This document shows, one piece after another, positions 18,991 to 26,943 of a DNA stretch of 57,003 nt (positions are counted from its first letter, which is position 1; the number at the start of each line of letters is the position of its first letter). The DNA is from Acidobacteriota bacterium. GTDB lineage: Bacteria > Actinomycetota > Acidimicrobiia > Acidimicrobiales > Ilumatobacteraceae. The stretch covers positions 1 to 57,003 of the forward strand of contig JAGWWV010000008.1 of assembly GCA_018970175.1 (NCBI GenBank), in the 5' to 3' direction. A program made the position numbers and the translations under genes. The notes beneath the pieces were generated by a model. That model did no database searches, was not told where the DNA came from, and worked only from the letters and a program-made list of their open reading frames with translations.

Positions 18991-19866
18991 GTGACCGACG
19001 TACTCGTCATCACAGGATTGTCGGGGGCCGGGCGCTCCCAAGCTGCCGACGACCTCGAGGACCTCGGGTGGTTCGTCGTCGACAATTTGCCGACGGCACT
19101 CGTGGAGCAGGTCATCGAGATGGCGCGTCAGCCGGGTGACACCCATCATCAGTTGTGTCTGGTTGTCGGGAACGTGAGTCAACAAGCCGACATGGTCGGG
19201 ATGCTGCGCAACCTGCGCGATTCCGGACACCGCGTGCGGGTCTTGTTTCTTGATGCATCGACCGGTTCGCTCGTGAAGCGTTACGGCGCCACACGGCGAC
19301 GTCATCCGCTCGATGTCGAAGGTGGTCAATTATCCTCGGAATCGGGCATCGCCGCGGTGATCCAGCGCGAGCGTGAACTGCTTCAGCCGGTCAAGGCCGA
19401 AGCCGACCTCGTCATCGATACCTCGGATCTCACCGTGCACCAGTTGAAGGCGCGCCTCGTCGAACTCTTCGGTCCGTCGTCACCAACCGACACGCTCCAG
19501 ATCGGCATCGTTTCCTTCGGCTTCAAGCACGGACTGCCACTCGACGTCGACCTGGTATTCGACGTCCGCTTCCTTCCGAACCCCTATTGGGACGAGAACC
19601 TTCGACCGTTGTCGGGCCTCGATGGGCCCGTACGAAACCACGTTCTCGACAATCCGCTGGCTTCGACGTTTCTCGCGAAGCTCGAGGACATGCTCGAGAC
19701 GCTCCTGCCGGCCTACGTCGGCGAGGGGAAGAGTTACCTCTCGATCGCCATCGGGTGCACCGGCGGACAGCACAGGTCGGTTGCCATCGCCGAGCGACTC
19801 GCATCGTGGTTTCAGTCCCGTGACATGCGTCCGCGCGTCACCCACCGGGACCTGGTTCGCAGTTAG
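18991..19866 (+). CDS. rapZ: RapZ/YvcJ-family nucleotide-binding protein
   Basis: This 291-residue protein belongs to the RapZ (YvcJ) family, which in E. coli is the RNase adaptor for the small RNA GlmZ. The P-loop is GLSGAGRSQA, with arginine in place of the usual lysine as in other actinobacterial homologues, followed by the family motif LEDLGWFVVDNLPTALV. The C-terminal domain has SFGFKHGLP, DVRFLPNPYW and IGCTGGQHRSVAIAERLA, all diagnostic. The frame is open far upstream inside the preceding gene; the GTG at 18991 fits homology. The usual actinobacterial neighbours yvcK and whiA do not follow; gap does. Confidence 0.92.
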   Translation: MTDVLVITGLSGAGRSQAADDLEDLGWFVVDNLPTALVEQVIEMARQPGDTHHQLCLVVGNVSQQADMVGMLRNLRDSGHRVRVLFLDASTGSLVKRYGATRRRHPLDVEGGQLSSESGIAAVIQRERELLQPVKAEADLVIDTSDLTVHQLKARLVELFGPSSPTDTLQIGIVSFGFKHGLPLDVDLVFDVRFLPNPYWDENLRPLSGLDGPVRNHVLDNPLASTFLAKLEDMLETLLPAYVGEGKSYLSIAIGCTGGQHRSVAIAERLASWFQSRDMRPRVTHRDLVRS

Positions 19867-19873
19867 CCGATGG

Positions 19874-19901
19874 GGACCCATCAGGGGTCCGCTACTAATC
19901 T
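19874..19901 (+). promoter_or_regulatory. Candidate gap promoter with an upstream inverted repeat
   Basis: A perfect inverted repeat GGACCC-ATCAG-GGGTCC spans 19874-19890. Five bases after it lies TAATCT (19896-19901), a good -10 candidate about 62 bases before the gap start. The repeat would occupy the -35/spacer region, as expected for an operator. It could also be the end of the rapZ transcript, but no T-run follows. Confidence 0.4.
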
Positions 19902-19906
19902 CGCAT

Positions 19907-19925
19907 CGTCGGTTCGGCGCCGACG
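19907..19925 (+). promoter_or_regulatory. Hairpin in the gap 5' leader
   Basis: CGTCGG at 19907-19912 pairs with CCGACG at 19920-19925 around a 7-base loop. It lies between the proposed gap transcription start and the ribosome binding site at 19951-19956 and could affect mRNA stability or processing. Confidence 0.35.
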
Positions 19926-19950
19926 AGAGGACCAAGAAGCCGAGAAAGTC

Positions 19951-19956
19951 AAGGAG
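19951..19956 (+). promoter_or_regulatory. Ribosome binding site that fixes the gap start
   Basis: AAGGAG is 7 bases before the ATG at 19964 but only 1 base before the in-frame ATG at 19958. The spacing favours 19964. Confidence 0.7.
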
Positions 19957-19963
19957 TATGACA

Positions 19964-20974
19964 ATGACGGTTCGTGTGGGTATCAACGGCTTCGGTCGTA
20001 TCGGTCGCAACTTCTTCCGGGCGGTTCAATCGAGCGGTGCCGACATCGAGATCGTCGCGGTGAACGACCTTGGGTCGCTGAAGACGATGGCCCATCTCCT
20101 CAAATACGATTCGGTTCTCGGCGTTCTCCCCAATGACATCTCTGCAACCGACGACGGCATCAAGATCGACGGCAAGGTGCTGAAGGTCCTGCAGGTCAGG
20201 GACCCGAAGGAACTCCCGTGGAAGGCGCTCGGTGTCGACCTCGTCGTCGAGTCGACCGGCATCTTCACCGACCGCGACAAGGCCGCCATGCATCTCGACG
20301 CGGGGGCACCGCTGGTGATCGTCTCTGCTCCGTCGAACGGAGCCGATGCAACGTTCGTGTACGGTGTCAATCACGCCGAGTTCGACCCTGCGAAGCACAA
20401 GGTCGTTTCGAACGCGAGTTGCACGACCAATTGTTTCGTGCCTTTGGTGAAGGTCCTCGACGACGCCTTTGGTGTGGAGAACGGCCTCATGACCACGGTC
20501 CATGCCTATACGGGCGACCAGCAACTGGTCGATGGTCCCCACAGCGACCTGCGTCGGGCCCGTGGTGCGGCCATCAACGTCACGCCCACAAACACCGGCG
20601 CTGCGCGCGCCACCAGCCTCGTGATGGCCGCCATGAAAGGCAAGCTCGATGGCACCGCACTCCGCGTGCCGGTGCCGACGGGGTCGATCACCGACTTCGT
20701 GGCGAATCTGAAGAAGCCGGCGACGGTGGCCGAGATCAACGCAGCCTTCAAGGCCGCCGCCGTTGGTCCTTTGAAGGGTGTGCTCGAATACACCGAAGCG
20801 CCGATCGTGTCGAGTGACATCGTGACGAATCCTCACTCGTGCATTTTCGACAGCGATCTCACGATGTCGATGGGAAATCTCGTGAAGGTTCTGGGGTGGT
20901 ACGACAACGAGTGGGGATACTCGAACAGGCTCGTCGACTTGACGAGACACATCGGCGCCACGCTGAAGGGCTGA
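19964..20974 (+). CDS. gap: Glyceraldehyde-3-phosphate dehydrogenase, type I
   Basis: This 336-residue enzyme oxidises glyceraldehyde 3-phosphate to 1,3-bisphosphoglycerate. The NAD-binding start VRVGINGFGRIGRNFFRA, the catalytic cysteine in SNASCTTNCFVPLVKVL and the phosphate-binding LMTTVHAYTGDQ and RRARGAAINVTPTNTGAA segments are all intact. The C-terminus YDNEWGYSNRLVDL is also canonical. The frame is open upstream through the end of rapZ, but homology and the ribosome binding site give the ATG at 19964. It is the first gene of gap-pgk-tpiA; pgk begins 2 bases after its stop. Confidence 0.96.
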   Translation: MTVRVGINGFGRIGRNFFRAVQSSGADIEIVAVNDLGSLKTMAHLLKYDSVLGVLPNDISATDDGIKIDGKVLKVLQVRDPKELPWKALGVDLVVESTGIFTDRDKAAMHLDAGAPLVIVSAPSNGADATFVYGVNHAEFDPAKHKVVSNASCTTNCFVPLVKVLDDAFGVENGLMTTVHAYTGDQQLVDGPHSDLRRARGAAINVTPTNTGAARATSLVMAAMKGKLDGTALRVPVPTGSITDFVANLKKPATVAEINAAFKAAAVGPLKGVLEYTEAPIVSSDIVTNPHSCIFDSDLTMSMGNLVKVLGWYDNEWGYSNRLVDLTRHIGATLKG

Positions 20975-20976
20975 TC

Positions 20977-22092
20977 GTGGCGCGTTTACCGGTGCTCGAA
21001 GACCTGGGGGATGTCGCGGGCAAGCGGGTTCTCGTGCGGACGGACTTCAACGTGCCGATGGAGGGGCCCGATCAGGCTCGATCGATCACCGACGATTTTC
21101 GTATTCGGGCCGCGCTCCCGACAATCGAGTGGTTGACCTCGCGCGGAGCCAAGGTTGTGTGCGCGAGTCATCTCGGCCGACCGAAGGGAAAGCCCGTCCA
21201 GAAATACTCGATGGATCCCGTGCGCGCGCGGCTCGCGGAACTCGCGCCGGGAGTCGAACTCCTCGAGAACCTCCGCTTCAATCCCGGCGAAGAGGCGAAC
21301 AGTGACGACTTCGTTGCGCAGCTCGTCACAGGATTCGACGCGTACGTCGACGACGCATTCGGGGCCGCGCACCGCGCGCACGCCTCCGTCGTTGGCCCGC
21401 CGAAGACCCTTCCGTCGGCCGCGGGGCGTCTGCTGCAGAAAGAAGCCGAAATACTCGGGGGTCTGCGGGAGCACCCGAAGCGACCGTTTGTTGCGGTGCT
21501 GGGTGGGGCAAAGGTGAGCGACAAACTGGGTGTCATCGAGGCTCTGTTGCAGACGGTTGACGCACTCGTCATCGGCGGAGGCATGTGTTTCACGTTCCTC
21601 GCGGCGAAAGGCATGCCGGTGGGTGATTCGATCTGCGAGCTCGATCAGGTGGCCTTCTGTCGGCGGCTCCTCGACGGTCCGAAGCCGATTCATCTTCCGG
21701 AAGACATCGTCGGGGTCGACGCGAGCGGCAACTACGCCACTTTCGGCATCCGGCTTCCCGAGGGGTCGAAGGGCCTCGACATTGGGCCGGGCACCGCGGC
21801 CGCGTTCTGCGACGTGATCATGGACGCGAGAACGGTCTTTTGGAATGGGCCCATGGGAATGTTCGAAGACCCGCGTTTCGCGAACGGTACGAAGACGGTT
21901 GCGCAGGCCGTGGCTGACACGAAGGCCTTCACTGTCGTCGGCGGTGGCGACAGTGCCGCAGCGCTCGCCCAGTTTGGGCTCGACGACAGCGTCGACCACG
22001 TCTCGACGGGCGGTGGCGCTTCGCTCGAGTTCCTCGAATTCGGTGATCTGCCGGGTCTTGCCGCGTTGAGAGGGGCACCCAATGTCAAGTGA
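20977..22092 (+). CDS. pgk: Phosphoglycerate kinase
   Basis: This 371-residue enzyme transfers phosphate from 1,3-bisphosphoglycerate to ADP. The substrate-binding VLVRTDFNVPME, VVCASHLGRPKGK, LLENLRFNPGEE and DAFGAAHRAHAS segments are visible, as is the nucleotide-binding FVAVLGGAKVSDKLG and the terminal VVGGGDSAAALAQFG. The start is a GTG at 20977; the frame also runs backwards into gap. It is about 20 residues shorter than the usual 390-400 residues, from small loop losses rather than a truncation. It overlaps tpiA by 11 bases. Confidence 0.96.
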   Translation: MARLPVLEDLGDVAGKRVLVRTDFNVPMEGPDQARSITDDFRIRAALPTIEWLTSRGAKVVCASHLGRPKGKPVQKYSMDPVRARLAELAPGVELLENLRFNPGEEANSDDFVAQLVTGFDAYVDDAFGAAHRAHASVVGPPKTLPSAAGRLLQKEAEILGGLREHPKRPFVAVLGGAKVSDKLGVIEALLQTVDALVIGGGMCFTFLAAKGMPVGDSICELDQVAFCRRLLDGPKPIHLPEDIVGVDASGNYATFGIRLPEGSKGLDIGPGTAAAFCDVIMDARTVFWNGPMGMFEDPRFANGTKTVAQAVADTKAFTVVGGGDSAAALAQFGLDDSVDHVSTGGGASLEFLEFGDLPGLAALRGAPNVK

Positions 22093-22870
22093 TGCACGAA
22101 AGCCGTTGATCAGTGGCAATTGGAAGATGCACCTGAACCACTTCGAGGCAATCCAGTTGGTTCAGAAACTGAACTATCTCGTGACGAAGGAAGACTTCGA
22201 TGCGGTCGACGTCTCGCTGCACCCGCCCTTCACCGACATCCGCAGTGTTCAAACCCTGATCGAAGCGGATGAGTTGAGGTTTCTCCTCGGTGCCCAGCAT
22301 TGCCATTTTGAAGAAAAAGGGGCCTTCACGGGCGAGGTTGCCCCGTCGATGTTGGCCAAGCTCTCGGTGAAGTACGTGATCGTGGGTCACAGCGAACGCC
22401 GCGAGATCTTCGGTGAAACCGACGAGATGGTTGCGAACAAGACGACCTCGATCCTGAAGGCTGCGATGACGCCGATCGTCTGCGTCGGAGAGACCCTCGA
22501 AGAACGTGAGGCCGGTTCGACCGAGTCGAAGGTGATCGGACAGGTGCGATCAGCCCTGGCCAAGCGCGCCCCCGACACGGTGTCCAAATTGGTGATTGCC
22601 TACGAGCCGATCTGGGCGATTGGCACGGGGCGAACCGCAACCGCGGCCGATGCGCAGGCCGTCTGCGGGGCAATCCGGGGCGAGGTGCGGGCGTCGCACG
22701 GCAACGAGGCGGCAAGAGCGTTGCGGATCCAGTATGGAGGGTCGGTGAAGGCCGGAAACATCGCCGAGCTGATGGCGCAGCCCGACATCGACGGTGCCTT
22801 GGTCGGTGGTGCCAGTCTCGACCCGGACGAATTCGCCCGAATCGTCAAGTACCGCCTCCACGCCGCCTGA
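22082..22870 (+). CDS. tpiA: Triosephosphate isomerase
   Basis: This 262-residue TIM barrel interconverts the triose phosphates. Catalytic residues are visible: lysine in ISGNWKMHLN, histidine in YVIVGHSERRE and glutamate in AYEPIWAIGTGRTA, followed by the phosphate-binding QYGGSVKAGN and GALVGGASL loops. It is translationally coupled to pgk by an 11-base overlap. In many actinobacteria secG follows directly; here a five-gene ABC transporter intervenes. Confidence 0.97.
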   Translation: MSSDARKPLISGNWKMHLNHFEAIQLVQKLNYLVTKEDFDAVDVSLHPPFTDIRSVQTLIEADELRFLLGAQHCHFEEKGAFTGEVAPSMLAKLSVKYVIVGHSERREIFGETDEMVANKTTSILKAAMTPIVCVGETLEEREAGSTESKVIGQVRSALAKRAPDTVSKLVIAYEPIWAIGTGRTATAADAQAVCGAIRGEVRASHGNEAARALRIQYGGSVKAGNIAELMAQPDIDGALVGGASLDPDEFARIVKYRLHAA

Positions 22871-22892
22871 CGTCCGCCTCCCGCCGCCCCGC

Positions 22893-22909
22893 TTACCACA
22901 TGGTAATTT
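22893..22909 (+). promoter_or_regulatory. Candidate promoter and operator of the peptide ABC operon
   Basis: TAATTT at 22904-22909 fits a -10 box about 74 bases before the lipoprotein start. It overlaps the right arm of an inverted repeat TTACC-ACAT-GGTAA at 22893-22906, which would be a natural repressor site. This lies in the 112-base gap after tpiA. No clear -35 is seen. Confidence 0.4.
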
Positions 22910-22970
22910 GCGGTCATCAAACATTCGGGCCGTGTACGGCGGTCCAGCAAGCGTCGCGGCGTGCGACAAA

Positions 22971-22977
22971 GGGGAGG
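22971..22977 (+). promoter_or_regulatory. Ribosome binding site of the solute-binding lipoprotein
   Basis: GGGGAGG lies 5 bases before the ATG at 22983. It is a strong site, consistent with high production of the binding protein, and decides the start within a frame that is open further upstream. Confidence 0.7.
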
Positions 22978-22982
22978 AACAC

Positions 22983-24782
22983 ATGAAGAAGACCCGCAAG
23001 AGGGTCGTCCTCGCGTGTGCGGTGGGCTTTTCGCTCGTTGCCGCGGCGTGTGGCGACGATGGCGGATCGTCGGGCGACACAACGGCCGACACAACCGCCA
23101 CGGCAGACACCACTGCCACCGCGGACACCACGGCTGCGGCGGTTGAAGATGCCACGGTGGTCTACGCAGCCGAGCAGGAGTACACCTCGTACAACAACGG
23201 CGCGGCCGACCAAGGTTTGTTCGCCAACACGTTGGTGTTGAACCAGCTACTTCCCGGACCGATCTTCTTCAACCCGGACGCCACGAACAAGACCTACGAA
23301 CCCATTGCGTCGTCGGTCACCGTGACCTCGGAGGATCCGTTCACGGTGGAATACGTCCTCAACCCTGCAGCAGTGTGGAGTGACGGAGAGGCAATCGACT
23401 GCGACGACTTCGTGCTCGCATGGCGTTCCAGCAACGGCAAGGACGGCAACCGCAAGGATGAGGCCGGAGCCGAACTGAAGGACGAAGAGGGCAACCCGGT
23501 CCCGGTGTGGAACACCGCGAGCACCACCGGTTACGAACTCGTCGACAGTGTCACCTGCTCGGAAGACGGCAAGACAGTCACCTCCGTCTACTCGAAGATC
23601 TTCGCCGATTGGAAGACGATGTTCGGCGGCCTCCTGCCGGCGCATGTCGTCGAGCGCGAGTCGGGCGTGGCCGACCTGACGGCTGAGCTTTCCGATGCCG
23701 ATCTCTACAAGGTCGCCGACTTCTGGAACACCGGCTTCGTCGGCTTCAAGCCCGAGGTCGCGGTGTCCGGCGGTCCGTATGTCATCACCGAGTTCACGAC
23801 CGGTCAGAGCCTGACGCTCGAGCGCAACCCGAAGTGGTGGGGTGAACCGGGCAAGGTGGCCAAGATCATCTTCCAGCAGGTCCCCGATGCGACACAGCAG
23901 CCGGCTGCGTTGCAGAACGGCGAAGTTGACGTCATCACGCCCCAGCCGAACGTCGATCTGGTCGAGCAGATCAAGGGGATTGAAGGCGTCAACCTGCAGT
24001 TCGAAGCGGGAACCGTCTTCGAGCACTACGACCTCAACCTGAAGAACGAGCACCTGAAGAGCCTCAAGGTTCGCCAGGCATTTGCCGCTTGTATCGACCG
24101 CGAGGAAATCGTGACGACGCTGTATCGCAGCGTCGATCCCGAGGCCCAGGTGTTGAACAACCGCATCTTCATGCCGAACTCGCCCTTCTACAAGGACGGC
24201 AGTGGCCAGTTCGGCAAGCGTGATGTTGCCCTCGCCAAGTCGCTCCTCGAAGAGGATGGCTACAAGCTGGGCGACGACGGCTTCTACGCAAAGGGCGGCA
24301 AGAAGCTCTCCCTGCGCCTCGGTCGTCGTGACCCGAACCCGCGTCGTCAGCAGACGAACGAACTTGCGGCCGCTGCCTGCAAGGAGGCAGGCATCGAACT
24401 GACCGACGATCCGGCAGAAGACTTCAACGCGGTTCGTCTGCCCGCCGGTGACTACGACATCGCGCTCTTTGCGTGGGTCGCAACTGTGGCTCTGGCGAGC
24501 AACAACTCCATCTACCTCCCCGCCGAGCAGGGTGGTGGCCAGAACTGGAACGCTTACGTCAACGATAAGATCGTGGACCTCACCAACCAGGCCGATTCCG
24601 AATTGGATGAAGCCAAGCGTGCGGACCTCTACAACCAGCTCGACCAGATGATCTGGGACGACATGGTGACGATCCCGCTGACCCAGTGGACCGAGCTCTA
24701 CGCGAATGCCGGAACCGTGTCGGGCGTCGTCCCGAACAGCTTCGCGGGCGTCACGTGGAACGCGGAGACCTGGACCAAGTAA
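22983..24782 (+). CDS. ABC transporter substrate-binding lipoprotein, family 5 (peptide/nickel type)
   Basis: This 599-residue lipoprotein should capture the imported solute outside the membrane. A basic N-terminus and hydrophobic segment lead to the lipobox VAAAC with Cys23. Residues 31-53 are a low-complexity linker of repeated ADTTAT units that would tether the domain. The body has family 5 hallmarks: EDPFTVEYVLNPAAVWSDGEAIDCDDF, GPYVITEFTTGQSLTLERNPKWW and KSLKVRQAFAACIDRE. Family 5 proteins bind peptides, nickel chelates or sugars, so specificity is open. It is the first gene of a complete importer and is followed by a strong stem-loop. Confidence 0.92.
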   Translation: MKKTRKRVVLACAVGFSLVAAACGDDGGSSGDTTADTTATADTTATADTTAAAVEDATVVYAAEQEYTSYNNGAADQGLFANTLVLNQLLPGPIFFNPDATNKTYEPIASSVTVTSEDPFTVEYVLNPAAVWSDGEAIDCDDFVLAWRSSNGKDGNRKDEAGAELKDEEGNPVPVWNTASTTGYELVDSVTCSEDGKTVTSVYSKIFADWKTMFGGLLPAHVVERESGVADLTAELSDADLYKVADFWNTGFVGFKPEVAVSGGPYVITEFTTGQSLTLERNPKWWGEPGKVAKIIFQQVPDATQQPAALQNGEVDVITPQPNVDLVEQIKGIEGVNLQFEAGTVFEHYDLNLKNEHLKSLKVRQAFAACIDREEIVTTLYRSVDPEAQVLNNRIFMPNSPFYKDGSGQFGKRDVALAKSLLEEDGYKLGDDGFYAKGGKKLSLRLGRRDPNPRRQQTNELAAAACKEAGIELTDDPAEDFNAVRLPAGDYDIALFAWVATVALASNNSIYLPAEQGGGQNWNAYVNDKIVDLTNQADSELDEAKRADLYNQLDQMIWDDMVTIPLTQWTELYANAGTVSGVVPNSFAGVTWNAETWTK

Positions 24783-24807
24783 CCAGCCACTGAACGGCAC
24801 GAACGTG

Positions 24808-24835
24808 AGGTGGGCGGGGGAGACCCCGCCCACCT
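24808..24835 (+). terminator. Intercistronic stem-loop after the binding-protein gene
   Basis: A perfect 12-bp stem, AGGTGGGCGGGG paired with CCCCGCCCACCT around a GAGA tetraloop, lies between the binding protein and the first permease. There is no U-tract, so full intrinsic termination is unlikely. Such structures are known to stabilise upstream mRNA or attenuate read-through and so give an excess of binding protein over permease. Confidence 0.6.
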
Positions 24836-24860
24836 TCGTCCGTGGGAGAGGGTTCCGTCA

Positions 24861-26039
24861 GTGACGGCATTCATCATTCGCAGGTTGCTCATCGCGGTGC
24901 CTGTGTTGTTTCTCGCGAGTGTTTTCACCTTTTTCCTGGTGATCAACTCCGGCGACCCACTCGAGAACCTGAGGGCGAAGCCGGGCATCTCGCCGCAAGT
25001 GATCAAAAACGAGGAAGTTCGACTCGGCCTCGACAAGCCGTTCGTCGAGCGCTACACAAATTGGGCCGGGGATTTCGTCAGGGGAGACCTCGGCACCGAC
25101 ATGAAGAACAGGCCGGTCTGGCCGCAGTTGTGGTCGGCCATCAAGTACACATTGCGTCTCGTACTCATCGCAGAGCTCATCGCCATTTCAATCGGATTGA
25201 TGATCGGCATCGTCAGCGGCGTCCGGCAGTACTCCGGTTTCGACTATTCGACGACATTCGTGTCGTTTCTTTTCTTTTCGCTGCCCGTCTTCTGGTTCGC
25301 GAATCTCCTGAAGGTCTTTGGGGCGATCAAATTCAACGACTGGCTCGAGAACCCGGGAATCTCGCTGGCTTTCGCGGTCGTGATCACCGCATTTTTGGGT
25401 GGTTCTTTCTATCTCATCGGACGCAAACGCGAGCGTCTGCGCCTCGCCAAGCCGGGAGCAGGACTCAAGTGGGGCGGCGTCTCGCTTGGTGTCACCGCGT
25501 TGGTCATGTTGTCGGCATTCTTCTATTTCAAGAATCGCGAATACGGACGGTTCGTCAAGACCCTCGGGTCCGAGCCACGAGACCTGTCCGACAGTTTCGC
25601 TTCTCGTCTCTGGAGCTACGTCGGACACGGTGTTTTGCCCGTCATCGTTCTCTTCACCATCTCGTATGCCGGGTACAGCCGCTACATGCGGGCCTCGATG
25701 CTCGAGCAACTGAGTGCAGACCATGTGAGGACTGCGCGCGCGAAGGGCCTCTCGGAAACGAGGGTCATCATGCGCCACGCCTTCCGCAACGCGCTCATCC
25801 CGATCGCCACGATCGCCACCTTGAGTTGGGGCGGGCTCATTGCGGGTGCAGTGATCACGGAGCGCGTGTTCGCGTGGAACGGCATGGGCGATTTCTTCCT
25901 CGACTCGTTGTCGAATCCGACGCCGGATCCGAACCGTCTGTTGGCCTTTGTGATGATCACGGCAACCTTCACGATCCTCTTCAACATCGTCGCCGACATC
26001 ATCTACGCCGTTCTCGACCCTCGGATCCGGCTGGGCTGA
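24861..26039 (+). CDS. ABC transporter permease, DppB/OppB type, with an internal insertion
   Basis: This 392-residue inner-membrane subunit forms half of the import channel. It starts at GTG 24861 with the family N-terminus TAFIIRRLLIAVPVLFLASVF. The cytoplasmic coupling (EAA) loop is at about residues 290-314 (ARAKGLSETRVIMRHAFRNALIP). About 90 residues between the third membrane segment and the helix before the EAA loop (152-245) are longer than usual and contain two extra hydrophobic stretches (about 167-187 and 206-223) around the basic GRKRERLRLAK. The next permease gene starts 1 base after its stop. Confidence 0.92.
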   Translation: MTAFIIRRLLIAVPVLFLASVFTFFLVINSGDPLENLRAKPGISPQVIKNEEVRLGLDKPFVERYTNWAGDFVRGDLGTDMKNRPVWPQLWSAIKYTLRLVLIAELIAISIGLMIGIVSGVRQYSGFDYSTTFVSFLFFSLPVFWFANLLKVFGAIKFNDWLENPGISLAFAVVITAFLGGSFYLIGRKRERLRLAKPGAGLKWGGVSLGVTALVMLSAFFYFKNREYGRFVKTLGSEPRDLSDSFASRLWSYVGHGVLPVIVLFTISYAGYSRYMRASMLEQLSADHVRTARAKGLSETRVIMRHAFRNALIPIATIATLSWGGLIAGAVITERVFAWNGMGDFFLDSLSNPTPDPNRLLAFVMITATFTILFNIVADIIYAVLDPRIRLG

Positions 26040-26040
26040 C

Positions 26041-26943
26041 GTGTCGACAATCGTCGGATCCCACGACACGGAATTTGCCATCGAGGTTCGGTCGCAGTGG
26101 CGCACGATCGTGCGTCGATTCTTCCGGCACAGGCTTGCGATGGTGAGCCTGATCGTCCTGTCCCTCATTTTTTTCGCGTCGATTTTCGGCAAGTACATCT
26201 GGCGTTTCGACTACATGGAGCGCGACACCGCGAACCTATCCCAGCCACCTTCGTGGACGCACCCCTTCGGTACCGACTCGCTCGGTAAGGACATGCTCGC
26301 CCTCACGCTGCGTGGGGCGCAGCGGTCGATCCTCATCGCACTCGTCGTGTCGATTCTCTCGACGACGATCGGCGTGACTCTCGGTGCAATTGCCGGGTAC
26401 TTCCGTGGCTGGACGGACGCGGTGATCATGCGAATCACCGACCTTTTGCTCACCATTCCGCTCCTGATTCTCGCGGGCTGCATCTCCTGGCAGTTCGACG
26501 GCGGCGGTTCGTGGTGGCTCCTGTCGCTATTGCTCGGCGTCCTGAGTTGGCAGGGAACCGCGCGAATCGTGCGTGGTGAATTTCTCGCGTTGCGGGAGAA
26601 GGAGTTCGTCGAAGCCGCCCGAGCCATCGGGGTGCGCGATCGGCGCATCATCTTCCGGCACGTGCTGCCGAATGCCCTCGGACCGATCATCGTGTCCGCG
26701 ACGCTATCGATTGCCGGAGCTATTCTCGTGGAGACCGCGCTGTCCTACCTCGGTCTCGGCGTGAAGGCCCCCGACTCGTCCCTCGGTCTCCTGGTCAGCG
26801 ATTACCAGGCAGCATTCCAAACCCGGCCATGGCTCTTTTGGTTTCCCGGCATTTTCATCATTGTGATTTGTCTCGGAGTGAATTTCGTCGGGGACGGTCT
26901 GCGTGACGCCTTCGACCCGAAACAGACAAGGGTCAGGTCGTGA
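26041..26943 (+). CDS. ABC transporter permease, DppC/OppC type
   Basis: This 300-residue protein is the second channel subunit. It has the DppC-type N-terminal segment RRFFRHRLAMVSLIVLSLIFFASIF, the HPFGTDSLGKDMLALTLRGAQRS motif and the coupling loop EAARAIGVRDRRIIFRHVLPNALGP. Around six membrane segments are visible. The start is a GTG at 26041. It overlaps the first ATPase gene by 4 bases, so the transporter is made as a coupled unit. Confidence 0.94.
   Translation: MSTIVGSHDTEFAIEVRSQWRTIVRRFFRHRLAMVSLIVLSLIFFASIFGKYIWRFDYMERDTANLSQPPSWTHPFGTDSLGKDMLALTLRGAQRSILIALVVSILSTTIGVTLGAIAGYFRGWTDAVIMRITDLLLTIPLLILAGCISWQFDGGGSWWLLSLLLGVLSWQGTARIVRGEFLALREKEFVEAARAIGVRDRRIIFRHVLPNALGPIIVSATLSIAGAILVETALSYLGLGVKAPDSSLGLLVSDYQAAFQTRPWLFWFPGIFIIVICLGVNFVGDGLRDAFDPKQTRVRS

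Noticed and set aside
23073-23141. CRISPR-like or satellite repeat
   Set aside because: The units are in frame, code for a Thr/Asp linker of a lipoprotein and lack spacers.
23247-24833. Long open frame of over 500 codons on the minus strand
   Set aside because: It is antisense to the binding-protein gene, has no recognisable domain and a composition expected from the opposite strand of a high-GC gene.
24808-24835. Full Rho-independent terminator
   Set aside because: The stem is strong but no T-run follows and the operon continues, so attenuation or mRNA stabilisation is more likely.
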